A DNA stretch of 64,000 bases from CAJWKT01 sp964465375 (lineage in GTDB: Bacteria > Pseudomonadota > Gammaproteobacteria > Steroidobacterales > Rariloculaceae): NCBI GenBank assembly GCA_964465375.1, contig CAYXIJ010000012.1:1-64000 (forward strand), read 5' to 3'. Below the pieces are notes generated by a model. That model searched no databases. It saw only the letters and a program-made list of their open reading frames with translations, and was not told the DNA's origin. Numbering within the stretch: the stretch's first letter is position 1; each line of letters opens with the position of its first letter. The position numbers and the translations under genes were made by a program. Positions 51,553-58,954 of this stretch are shown here, piece after piece.

Positions 51553-51855
51553 ATGACAAAGTCTGAATTAATTGAAGCGATAACTAGGACACAACGCCAT
51601 TTACCGGCTAAGGATGTGGAGCTTGCCGTAAAGCATATGCTAGATCTCATGAGCGAAACCTTAGCGGATGGCGGAAGGATAGAGATCCGCGGTTTTGGGA
51701 GTTTTTGCCTCCATTATCGATCTCCTCGCATGGGCAGAAACCCAAAGACTGGGCAGGCTGTTCATCTAACTGGTAAGCACGTACCGCATTTTAAGCCTGG
51801 AAAGGACCTTAGGGAGAGGGTAAATAAGGTTCGTCGGCTACCATTTAGTAGTTAG
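51553..51855 (+). CDS. ihfB: Integration host factor subunit beta
   Basis: 100 residues of the HU/IHF fold: MTKSELIEAITRTQRHLPAKDVE, the dimer core, and IEIRGFGSFCLHYRSPRMGRNPKTGQAV, whose GRNPKTG is the DNA-intercalating beta-arm. The GFGSF and R.GRNP blocks are diagnostic, and position after rpsA identifies the beta subunit. Bends DNA for transcription, replication and recombination. Confidence 0.96.
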   Translation: MTKSELIEAITRTQRHLPAKDVELAVKHMLDLMSETLADGGRIEIRGFGSFCLHYRSPRMGRNPKTGQAVHLTGKHVPHFKPGKDLRERVNKVRRLPFSS

Positions 51856-51912
51856 GTCATCTGTCTGTTCAACGTAGTTTTTCATCAAGCTACCGAGACT
51901 GGAGACATAACC

Positions 51913-52218
51913 TTGAATACTTTTCGAAAGATTGTACTTTTTGGTCTATTTTTTTTCGTGGCGATACTTTCATTTCTTTTCTCAGTTAACAATCCAGGCT
52001 TAATGACTCTAGATATTGGATTTGCTCTTCTGGAAAATATTTCTATTCCGATTGCATTTCTCGTATGTTTTACGCTTGGGTGGCTTTTTGGGTTAATCTG
52101 CGTAGGCTTAATGTTATTGCAAATGGCTAGCGACAGGAGACGATTGCGCCGCACGCTAAGGTTCGCTGAAACTGAGATCAGTAGTCTTCGCAGCCTGCCG
52201 CTGCAAGATGCCAACTGA
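51913..52218 (+). CDS. lapA: Lipopolysaccharide assembly protein LapA
   Basis: 101 residues from TTG 51913 with GGAG upstream. Two transmembrane helices (KIVLFGLFFFVAILSFLFSV and IPIAFLVCFTLGWLFGLICV) and a basic cytoplasmic tail (ASDRRRLRRTLRFAETEISS) match DUF1049/LapA. With LapB it helps control LpxC degradation and LPS assembly. Its last codons overlap the start of lapB by 11 bases. Confidence 0.9.
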   Translation: MNTFRKIVLFGLFFFVAILSFLFSVNNPGLMTLDIGFALLENISIPIAFLVCFTLGWLFGLICVGLMLLQMASDRRRLRRTLRFAETEISSLRSLPLQDAN

Positions 52219-53392
52219 CGCCACATTTATCCTCGCTGGGCTTTTTGTCGTAGCCGCAGCAGCTGGTTGGGCGTTTGCACGTTTCGGAGGATCTCGTGAA
52301 AAGGAGGATATAAAGGCCCCTATTAGCGCTGATTATTTGCGGGGGTTAAATTTAGTCCTAGACCGACAAACGGATGAAGCCTTGGAGCTGTTTATTCAAA
52401 TGGCCAAGGTTGATAGTGATACGCTTGAGACGCATTTTGCTCTTGGTCATTTATTCAGGCGGAGAGGTGAAGTAGATCGCGCTATACGCGTTCATCAAAA
52501 CCTTCTAGCTCGGCCAAATTTAGATGAAACCCAGCGGCATCAAGCACTATTTTCGCTAGCAGAAGATTACTTAGGTGCTGGACTCTATGATCGGGCGGAG
52601 AAACTTTTCTTGCAGCTCACTGAAAGTCCTGTTATTGCCTCAAGGGCACTGGAAAATTTGATTAATATTTATGAGCGAGAAAGCGAGTGGATACAAGCTA
52701 TAGAGGCTCATAGAAAATTAGAGGTACTGAATGGAGAAAAATCTAGTCGTGGCGGCCAGTATTATTGTGAATTAGCTGAATTAGCACGTGTTCAAGGTAA
52801 CTTCGAGCTCGCTCTTCAGTATCTTAAGAATTCTATTCGAGGTGGATCAGGAGCCCTTAGGGGTACCCTTATTAGGGCCGCTATTGCAAAGGATCAGGGT
52901 GATTTTTATGAGGCATTAAGGCTATATGAACAGATCATTGAAAGGGACCGTAGATTTATGGCCGAAGTTTTAGGCTCGCTCCTTGAGTGTCATAAAAAAA
53001 TTGGCTCAATGAAAGAATTGGAAAAATATTTGGAACAATTGCTGAAATATGAACCTTCATTGCAGCAAGATATTGCTTACGCAGCGGTGATTGGAGATTT
53101 TACGGAGCCGGACATCGTAACTCGCTGTATGGAAAACTTTATTTTAGGTAATGATTTACTCAGAAGTCTTGTGGACGTTAAGGTAGTTATGTCTGAAGAT
53201 CCAAAAATTCGGCATGAGCATACTGCTCGAATTGCAAATGCTCTGAGAGACCTTTCAGCTAATAGTGCACGTTACTTGTGTACAAATTGTGGCTACAGCA
53301 GCCAAAGTTTTATTTGGCACTGCCCCAGCTGTAAAAGTTGGGAAACGGTATGCCCGCTTCGGTCTTTTCGGTTTGATGTGTCAATGCTGTGA
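52208..53392 (+). CDS. lapB: Lipopolysaccharide assembly protein LapB
   Basis: 394 residues. N-terminal membrane anchor (TFILAGLFVVAAAAGWAFARFG), then nine or so TPR-like helical repeats (DYLRGLNLVLDRQTDEALELF, ETHFALGHLFRRRGEVDRAI, FELALQYLKNSIRGGSGALR...), and a C-terminal rubredoxin-type metal site, CTNCGYSSQSFIWHCPSCKSW. LapB (YciM) is essential in E. coli as a regulator of LpxC proteolysis by FtsH. Coupled to lapA by overlap. galU follows instead of the pyrF found in E. coli. Confidence 0.95.
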   Translation: MPTDATFILAGLFVVAAAAGWAFARFGGSREKEDIKAPISADYLRGLNLVLDRQTDEALELFIQMAKVDSDTLETHFALGHLFRRRGEVDRAIRVHQNLLARPNLDETQRHQALFSLAEDYLGAGLYDRAEKLFLQLTESPVIASRALENLINIYERESEWIQAIEAHRKLEVLNGEKSSRGGQYYCELAELARVQGNFELALQYLKNSIRGGSGALRGTLIRAAIAKDQGDFYEALRLYEQIIERDRRFMAEVLGSLLECHKKIGSMKELEKYLEQLLKYEPSLQQDIAYAAVIGDFTEPDIVTRCMENFILGNDLLRSLVDVKVVMSEDPKIRHEHTARIANALRDLSANSARYLCTNCGYSSQSFIWHCPSCKSWETVCPLRSFRFDVSML

Positions 53393-53431
53393 AAGAGCTC
53401 CGGGACCAGAAAGATAGATTTAAAAAAATAA

Positions 53432-54310
53432 ATGAGTTTTAGAATTCAATCAGCAGTTTTTCCAGTCGCTGGATTGGGTACACGTTTTCTTCCCGCGACC
53501 AAAGCCTCTCCTAAAGAGATGCTATCAATCGTAAATAAACCTTTGATTCAGTACGCCGTAGAGGAGGCCCTATCTGCTGGAGCGGAGAGATTAGTTTTTG
53601 TAACTAGCCCATCTAAGCGAGCAATCGAGCAGCATTTTCAGGCCAACGTGGAATTAGAGAGTGCATTGAGAAGCTCTGGTAACAAAAAAATGCTAGCACT
53701 TATACAGAATATTGTTCCGTCTAGCGTTGAGTGCATATTTGTTCAACAGGAGGTACCACTGGGCCTTGGTCACGCAGTGTTATGTGCACGAGCAGCGGTA
53801 GGAGAGGAACCCTTTTTCGTTCATTTGGCTGATGATCTAATACGCAGCGACAAACCATGTCTTGAGCAAATGCGACAACATTACGCCCGACACCATTCTA
53901 GTGTATTAGCTGTCGAGGCAGTGCCTAATGATCGAACAGCAAGCTACGGTATTGTATCCACTAAAAAAGAACCTTCTGGCGCTCAAAGAATCGAAAGGAT
54001 TGTCGAGAAACCCAAACCTGAGGAGGCACCCTCAAATCTAGCAGTAGTGGGCCGTTATTTGCTTACACCAGCTATTTTTAAGCAGCTTGAAGGAAGGGGT
54101 CCGGGGGCAGGCGGTGAGATTCAATTAACAGATGGGATCGCTGGCATTTTGGAGAATGAGTCAGTGCACGCGTTGCAATTTGAGGGAACTCGTTACGACT
54201 GCGGGAGCAGGATGGGCTACCTAAAAGCAACAGTCGAATATGGCCTTCACAACGAGGAGGTAGGGGGGAGATTTCGGAAATATTTAAAGGAATTAACTAA
54301 GAAAATATAA
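53432..54310 (+). CDS. galU: UTP-glucose-1-phosphate uridylyltransferase
   Basis: 292 residues. Nucleotidyltransferase signature FPVAGLGTRFLPATKASPKE with IVNKPLIQYAVEEALSAG, FVQQEVPLGLGHAVLCARAA, VHLADDLIRSDKPCLEQM, RIERIVEKPKPEEAPSNLAV, and EIQLTDGIAGILENESVHAL. It forms UDP-glucose for LPS core, glycans and osmolytes, which fits its place after the LPS-control genes lapAB. A weak terminator hairpin follows. Confidence 0.95.
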   Translation: MSFRIQSAVFPVAGLGTRFLPATKASPKEMLSIVNKPLIQYAVEEALSAGAERLVFVTSPSKRAIEQHFQANVELESALRSSGNKKMLALIQNIVPSSVECIFVQQEVPLGLGHAVLCARAAVGEEPFFVHLADDLIRSDKPCLEQMRQHYARHHSSVLAVEAVPNDRTASYGIVSTKKEPSGAQRIERIVEKPKPEEAPSNLAVVGRYLLTPAIFKQLEGRGPGAGGEIQLTDGIAGILENESVHALQFEGTRYDCGSRMGYLKATVEYGLHNEEVGGRFRKYLKELTKKI

Positions 54311-54336
54311 TTGCTTGAGGCATTATTTCAGGATGC

Positions 54337-54367
54337 AGGCGCGTATTGATTGGCGAGCCTATCTTTT
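54337..54367 (+). terminator. Possible terminator after galU
   Basis: AGGCGC near 54337 can pair imperfectly with GCGAGCCT ending at 54360 (two unpaired bases), followed by ATCTTTTT. The stem is weak, but the position between convergent galU and the oxidase gene fits a terminator. Confidence 0.35.
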
Positions 54368-54381
54368 TAGAAATCCCAAGG

Positions 54382-55578
54382 CTAAGCAATAAAGCGTTGA
54401 TCGATAGTACCTACATGAATTGTTCTTGCTTGCTTCATAACTATCTCAAGTTCTTTTTGCAGAATATCCAATACCGCCTCTACGCCTTCCTGGCCGAATG
54501 ATCCTAGCCCCCAAAGATAAGGCCGGCCTATTGCAATTGCGTCAGCGCCCAGAGCTAGAGCTTTGAAGATGTCAGTGCCTCGCCTAAAGCCACTATCAAT
54601 AATTATTGGGATTCGTTTATTCACCGATTGTACAATTTCGGGCAGACACTCAATGGTGCTTCTTCCGCTGTCCTCCGCTCGCCCACCATGATTGGAGACT
54701 ATAATACCTTCAACTCCATGATCTACTGCCAGAGCTGCATCTTCAGCAGTGACGACTCCCTTTAGTAGTAACTTCATTGAGGTGGAGTCCTTTATCCTGT
54801 CTACAAAATCCCAGTCCATAAAAGAACCATCAGGGCTTCTACCACCTGATAGCCCAATATTTTGGTACATAGGTTTTTGTGGTATTACATTAGCTTGCGG
54901 CGAATGACATACTTGGCAGTCTGGGTTGGTGGTCCGCCGGTGACGATCTAATATCTCCCGGTTGCTAGCTGGAAGGTCCACCGTGAGAGCAATTACCGGG
55001 CAACCGGATAATTCAGCACGCCTTACTAGAGCTTCAGTTACAGCCCATTCCCGGCTTGGATATAACTGATACCAAACAGGCCTACCCCGTGCCTCATTGA
55101 CCTCTTCTACCCCAGTAGATGTTACGGTAGATAAGATTTGTTCAACGTTCTTTGTCTTTGCTGCTCGCGCTACAGCTAACTCACCTTCTGGATGAAAAGC
55201 TTTATTACTGCCACATGGCGCAAGAATTATCGGCATAGGGTATTTTCTGCCAAAAAGCTCAATAGAAGTGTCAATATCAGAAACATTAATTAAACGGCGC
55301 ATGCGTAATTGGAATTGCTTGAATCCCTCTCTGTTGGCATTCAGAGTTCCGCCATCGTCGGTTCCCAAGGCCATATAGGTATAGTGCCCTGGCATTAGTG
55401 AACGCTTTGCTGTTTCATGAAAATCAAACACATTTATTGCATCACCTGCGCGAGAAATTGCTTCAGGCGCATAGGGGCTCGTGGAGGTTTGACTAAGAAC
55501 ATGTGGACTACAATAAAGTGCGGGACTAGAAGCTAGGAATTGGAGTAATCTGCGTCTTAACCTATTTTTATTATTCAT
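54382..55578 (-). CDS. FMN-dependent alpha-hydroxy-acid oxidase/dehydrogenase, exported
   Basis: 398 residues with an N-terminal Arg-rich export signal (RLRRRLLQFLASSPALYCSP), Tat-like as expected for a flavoprotein that folds before export. The lactate-oxidase/glycolate-oxidase TIM barrel shows FRR-type N-terminal blocks (FQLRMRRLINVSDIDTSIEL), PIILAPCGSNKAFHPEGE, PVWYQLYP, VIALTVDLPASNRE, the active Lys in KLLLKGVVTAEDA, the catalytic His in GIIVSNHGGRAED, DSGFRRGTDIFKALALGADA and IGRPYLWGL. It oxidises a 2-hydroxy acid to a 2-oxo acid. Its start overlaps the CoA-transferase stop (ATGA), so the two act together. Confidence 0.9.
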   Translation of the reverse strand: MNNKNRLRRRLLQFLASSPALYCSPHVLSQTSTSPYAPEAISRAGDAINVFDFHETAKRSLMPGHYTYMALGTDDGGTLNANREGFKQFQLRMRRLINVSDIDTSIELFGRKYPMPIILAPCGSNKAFHPEGELAVARAAKTKNVEQILSTVTSTGVEEVNEARGRPVWYQLYPSREWAVTEALVRRAELSGCPVIALTVDLPASNREILDRHRRTTNPDCQVCHSPQANVIPQKPMYQNIGLSGGRSPDGSFMDWDFVDRIKDSTSMKLLLKGVVTAEDAALAVDHGVEGIIVSNHGGRAEDSGRSTIECLPEIVQSVNKRIPIIIDSGFRRGTDIFKALALGADAIAIGRPYLWGLGSFGQEGVEAVLDILQKELEIVMKQARTIHVGTIDQRFIA

Positions 55579-56762
55579 TTCTTTGCCCTTGAGTTGTTAG
55601 ATAATGCTAGTGTGATTTCCTTATTATGCTCTCCGAGGCGCGGTGGGTAACGACGATAGCTTGGTCCTCCGCCAGACATATTTATTGGGCTACCAATGGT
55701 TTTGATAATTCCTAGTAAGGGGTGCTCAAGCTCAACAATCATACCGCGTTTTATTAGGTGATCATCCGTTAGTGTTTCGTCTGGGAAGTTTATTGGTCCA
55801 GAAGGGATGTCATTTTCCACGAACTCACTTATCCATTCCTTTGCATCCTTTTTTTTGAGTATATTTTCCAGTAAGGGCATAAGTTTACTTCTATTTTTAT
55901 TGCGATCAGGGTTGCTGGCGAAGCGAGCATCAATCATCAGGCTTTTTTCCACACCGAGGACCTTACAAAATCGTTTCCATAGCCTTTCTGTTCCAACAGC
56001 GACGATCATTGTTTTGTCTCTTGCCTTGATCGGTTGGTAGGGCGTGATAGTTGGGTGCATATTACCCATACGCTCTGGCCGCTCGCCGGTTACAAGAAAG
56101 CTTCCTCCTAAATTTGCTAAAAATGTGGTTTGAGAATCAACGAGTGCAATATCAATAAACTGACCTTTTCCTGTCCCGTTAGCTAATGTATCTCGAGAAT
56201 ACAAGGCTGCGAGAATTCCAACCAGTGAATATATACCTGCAGTGATGTCGGACATTGGAGTGGGAAATCGGATCGGAGGACCGCCCAATTCACCTGTCAA
56301 TGCCATTAAACCAGATTCTCCTTGGGCCACTATGTCATATCCACCGCGACTCGCCTTAGGGCCAGTATGGCCGTAGCCACTGATGGCTGAATATATTAGC
56401 CTAGGATTGATGGTGGCCAGTGTATCCGGATCAATTTTGGTTGATTTCAATGAACTCATTCTGGGAATATTGGTTATAAATACATCAGATTGGGCAACAA
56501 GTTTCCAAAAAATATTTAGATCATTCTTATCTTTGATGTTCAGCTCTAAGCTGCGTTTATTGCGGTTCACTGATAAAAAATACGGACTCTCACCATTAAC
56601 AAAAGGAGGTCCCCATCTTCTGGACTGGTCGCCAATATCGGGTCTTTCGACCTTGATAACGTCGGCACCAAGGTCACCAAGCATCATCGCGCAATAAGGG
56701 CCAGCTAAGGCTTCAGTCATTTCTAGTACTTGAATGCCTCTAAGTGGGGACGATTTGTTCAA
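55575..56762 (-). CDS. CaiB/BaiF (class III) CoA-transferase
   Basis: 395 residues of the family III CoA-transferase fold. N-terminal RGIQVLEMTEALAGPYCAMMLGDLGADVIKVERPDIGD (in parts), NRNKRSLELNIKDK, SAISGYGHTGPKASRGGYD, and PTPMSDITAGIYSLVGILAALY, whose Asp is the active carboxylate that forms the acyl-CoA anhydride. Such enzymes move CoA between organic acids. It is co-translated with the alpha-hydroxy-acid oxidase, suggesting the pair handles one hydroxy acid, although the oxidase is exported and this enzyme is cytosolic. Donor and acceptor are unknown. Confidence 0.93.
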   Translation of the reverse strand: MNKSSPLRGIQVLEMTEALAGPYCAMMLGDLGADVIKVERPDIGDQSRRWGPPFVNGESPYFLSVNRNKRSLELNIKDKNDLNIFWKLVAQSDVFITNIPRMSSLKSTKIDPDTLATINPRLIYSAISGYGHTGPKASRGGYDIVAQGESGLMALTGELGGPPIRFPTPMSDITAGIYSLVGILAALYSRDTLANGTGKGQFIDIALVDSQTTFLANLGGSFLVTGERPERMGNMHPTITPYQPIKARDKTMIVAVGTERLWKRFCKVLGVEKSLMIDARFASNPDRNKNRSKLMPLLENILKKKDAKEWISEFVENDIPSGPINFPDETLTDDHLIKRGMIVELEHPLLGIIKTIGSPINMSGGGPSYRRYPPRLGEHNKEITLALSNNSRAKK

Positions 56763-56892
56763 AATTAATCTCCTTTAGCTTTGTTAGGCTGGACGCGACT
56801 CTATCGCGGATAGTCGGATGACACAATGACAGCTCTACTGCGCTCGTGTACTCTTTTGTGAGGATCAATTATTGAAGAACGAGTAATAGCGT

Positions 56893-57597
56893 ATGAATAG
56901 TATTGCGGTGCGTAACATTGAGCGGGCAGACCCTAAAGTAATTGATGCTCTAGGTCGACTAGGTGTTGCAACTGTGCATGAGGCACAAGGGAGGCATGGC
57001 CTGATGAGGCCATATATGCGCCCGATTTATCCTGGTGCTCGTATCGCCGGTAGCGCGGTTACGGTACTCGTACATCCTGGGGATAACTGGATGCTGCACG
57101 TTGGAATCGATTTATGCCATAAGGGCGATGTCCTCGTAGTTGGGACTAGTAGCTATAACACTGATGGTATGTTTGGTGATCTACTCGCTACCTCTTGCCT
57201 TGCCCTTGGGGTTCGTGGCTTGATCATTGATAATGGTTGTCGCGATATTGCGGATCTGACCCGGATGAAGTTCCCAGTCTGGAGTCGGGCTATTTCGGCA
57301 AAAGGGACCATTAAGGCAACCCCAGGTTCTGTAAATGTGCCTATTGTGTGTGGAGGGCTCAACGTAAACCCAGGTGATGTTGTAATTGCTGATGATGATG
57401 GTGTGGTGGTCGTTCCGTTAGCACGTACAGAGGAGGTAATCAAAGCGGGGAAGATTCGTGAGGATAATGAGCACGAAAAACGTGAGAGACTTAAGGGTGG
57501 AGAGAAAACACTTGATATTTATAAAATGCGAGAACCACTGCAAGAAGCGGGACTCGTATATGTTGAGAGCTTAGATGATCTGCCTGAAGATCTTTAA
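56893..57597 (+). CDS. 4-carboxy-4-hydroxy-2-oxoadipate aldolase/oxaloacetate decarboxylase-like (RraA fold)
   Basis: 234 residues of the RraA/HMG-CHA aldolase family. GVATVHEAQGRHGLMRPYMRPIYPGARIAGSAVTV at the start, GDVLVVGTSSYNTDGMFGDLLATSCLALGVRGLIIDNGCRDI (the pyruvate-binding and metal region with the conserved Arg-Asp), and NPGDVVIADDDGVVVVP. The C-terminal ~30-residue extension (REPLQEAGLVYVESLDDL) fits true LigK/GalC aldolases rather than the RNase E inhibitor RraA. The enzyme splits 4-hydroxy-2-oxo acids from protocatechuate or gallate 4,5-cleavage and decarboxylates oxaloacetate. Divergent from the CoA-transferase. Confidence 0.85.
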   Translation: MNSIAVRNIERADPKVIDALGRLGVATVHEAQGRHGLMRPYMRPIYPGARIAGSAVTVLVHPGDNWMLHVGIDLCHKGDVLVVGTSSYNTDGMFGDLLATSCLALGVRGLIIDNGCRDIADLTRMKFPVWSRAISAKGTIKATPGSVNVPIVCGGLNVNPGDVVIADDDGVVVVPLARTEEVIKAGKIREDNEHEKRERLKGGEKTLDIYKMREPLQEAGLVYVESLDDLPEDL

Positions 57598-57713
57598 AAA
57601 AAAGGAAGCTAAATTAAGTAGCTACGTAAGTTTAAAATTACCCGTGGATGCAGCGCTGATCGTATCTTATTTGAGTTATTGCAAATAGCAATGTAGTAAG
57701 GAAGGAGAAAGGA

Positions 57714-58910
57714 ATGTCTCGTAAAGGCTCTGATAAATTTTTCAATATATTTTTGAGAAAAAAATCTTGGATAGGGCTAGCCTTGGTACTTCCAGTGCCA
57801 ATTTTTGGCCAACAGCCTGATGTTTTTGAATCCCAGCACCATAGTTTTAGGGTAGTGAGCGTAGCTGCAGGTCTTTCGCATCCGTGGAGTATGGCATTTC
57901 TTGATAATGGAGATTTACTGGTTACGGAAAGACCTGGAAGGTTGCGAATCATAAGGAATGGGAAGCTTCTGGAGAAGCCAGTGGAGGGCCTTCCAGAGGT
58001 TCGGGTTGGGGGCCAGGGTGGGCTTCAGGAGGTGCTTCCTCATCCAAATTTTGCTTCTAATCATCTTCTCTATCTAAGTTATGCGAAAGCAAATAATGAT
58101 GGATCTGAGGGCACAACAGTTGTGATACGTGGGCGTTTTGAGGGTGACCGGTTAGAGGGCATTGAAGAGATTTTTGAAGCTTCAGCCTGGACAGAGGGGC
58201 GGGGGCATCATGGAGCTAAGCTTGCATTTGATGATGAGTATCTATTTGTTACGGTCGGGGATCGTCAGTCTCCTCCCAGGGGGGATTTGGAGAGTCACCC
58301 TGCTCAGGATTTTTCAAGTCACTTTGGAACCATCAATCGGTTACATGATGACGGTAGCGTCCCCACTGATAATCCGTTTGTCGGCCATCCAGTGGCACTA
58401 CCCGAGATTTGGAGCTATGGGCACAGGAATCCTCAGGGTTTGGCCATCAATTCTGAAACTGGTGATGTCTGGGCGACAGAGCATGGACCCCAGGGTGGAG
58501 ATGAACTCAATCTAATATTACCCGGGAGAAACTATGGTTGGCCTGTAATCGGCTATGGCGTGAATTACCGTACTGGCCTACCAATTCATAAAAGTGTTGA
58601 GCGACCCGGAATGGAGCAGCCCGAAATTCACTGGGTTCCATCGATCGGCGCCTCAGGGCTTATGATATATGACGGGGATGCCTTTCCAATGTGGAAAGGA
58701 AATATTTTCGCAGGTGGCCTTGCCGCAACACATCGGCGCCTATCTAGATTAAGTTTAGATGGTACGCGTGTTATGACCCGAGAAACTTTGCTATTAGACA
58801 GATTGCGAATTCGAGACATACGGCAAAGTCCAGAGGGGTATATTTATTTGGCAATTGATGACCGAGGTGGCGAGTTGACGGAGATTGTCCGTATGGAGCC
58901 ATCTGAATAG
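57714..58910 (+). CDS. PQQ-dependent aldose sugar dehydrogenase (YliI-type), exported
   Basis: 398 residues from ATG 57714 with a strong AGGAAGG site. A signal peptide (WIGLALVLPVPIFGQ, about residues 17-31) leads into the six-bladed soluble-GDH propeller: VAAGLSHPWSMAFLDNGDLL, TERPGRLRIIRNGKL, GGQGGLQEVLPHPNF, the His of GRGHHGAKLAFDDEYLFVTVGD, YGHRNPQGLAINSETGDVWA, HGPQGGDELNLILPGRNYGW. These are the PQQ/Ca-binding and catalytic-His elements. Oxidises aldoses in the periplasm using PQQ; no PQQ synthesis genes are in the window. Confidence 0.9.
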   Translation: MSRKGSDKFFNIFLRKKSWIGLALVLPVPIFGQQPDVFESQHHSFRVVSVAAGLSHPWSMAFLDNGDLLVTERPGRLRIIRNGKLLEKPVEGLPEVRVGGQGGLQEVLPHPNFASNHLLYLSYAKANNDGSEGTTVVIRGRFEGDRLEGIEEIFEASAWTEGRGHHGAKLAFDDEYLFVTVGDRQSPPRGDLESHPAQDFSSHFGTINRLHDDGSVPTDNPFVGHPVALPEIWSYGHRNPQGLAINSETGDVWATEHGPQGGDELNLILPGRNYGWPVIGYGVNYRTGLPIHKSVERPGMEQPEIHWVPSIGASGLMIYDGDAFPMWKGNIFAGGLAATHRRLSRLSLDGTRVMTRETLLLDRLRIRDIRQSPEGYIYLAIDDRGGELTEIVRMEPSE

Positions 58911-58954
58911 AGGGCAGCATTCTCTAGCCTGAGCAAGGAATAAGTTTAGAAGCC

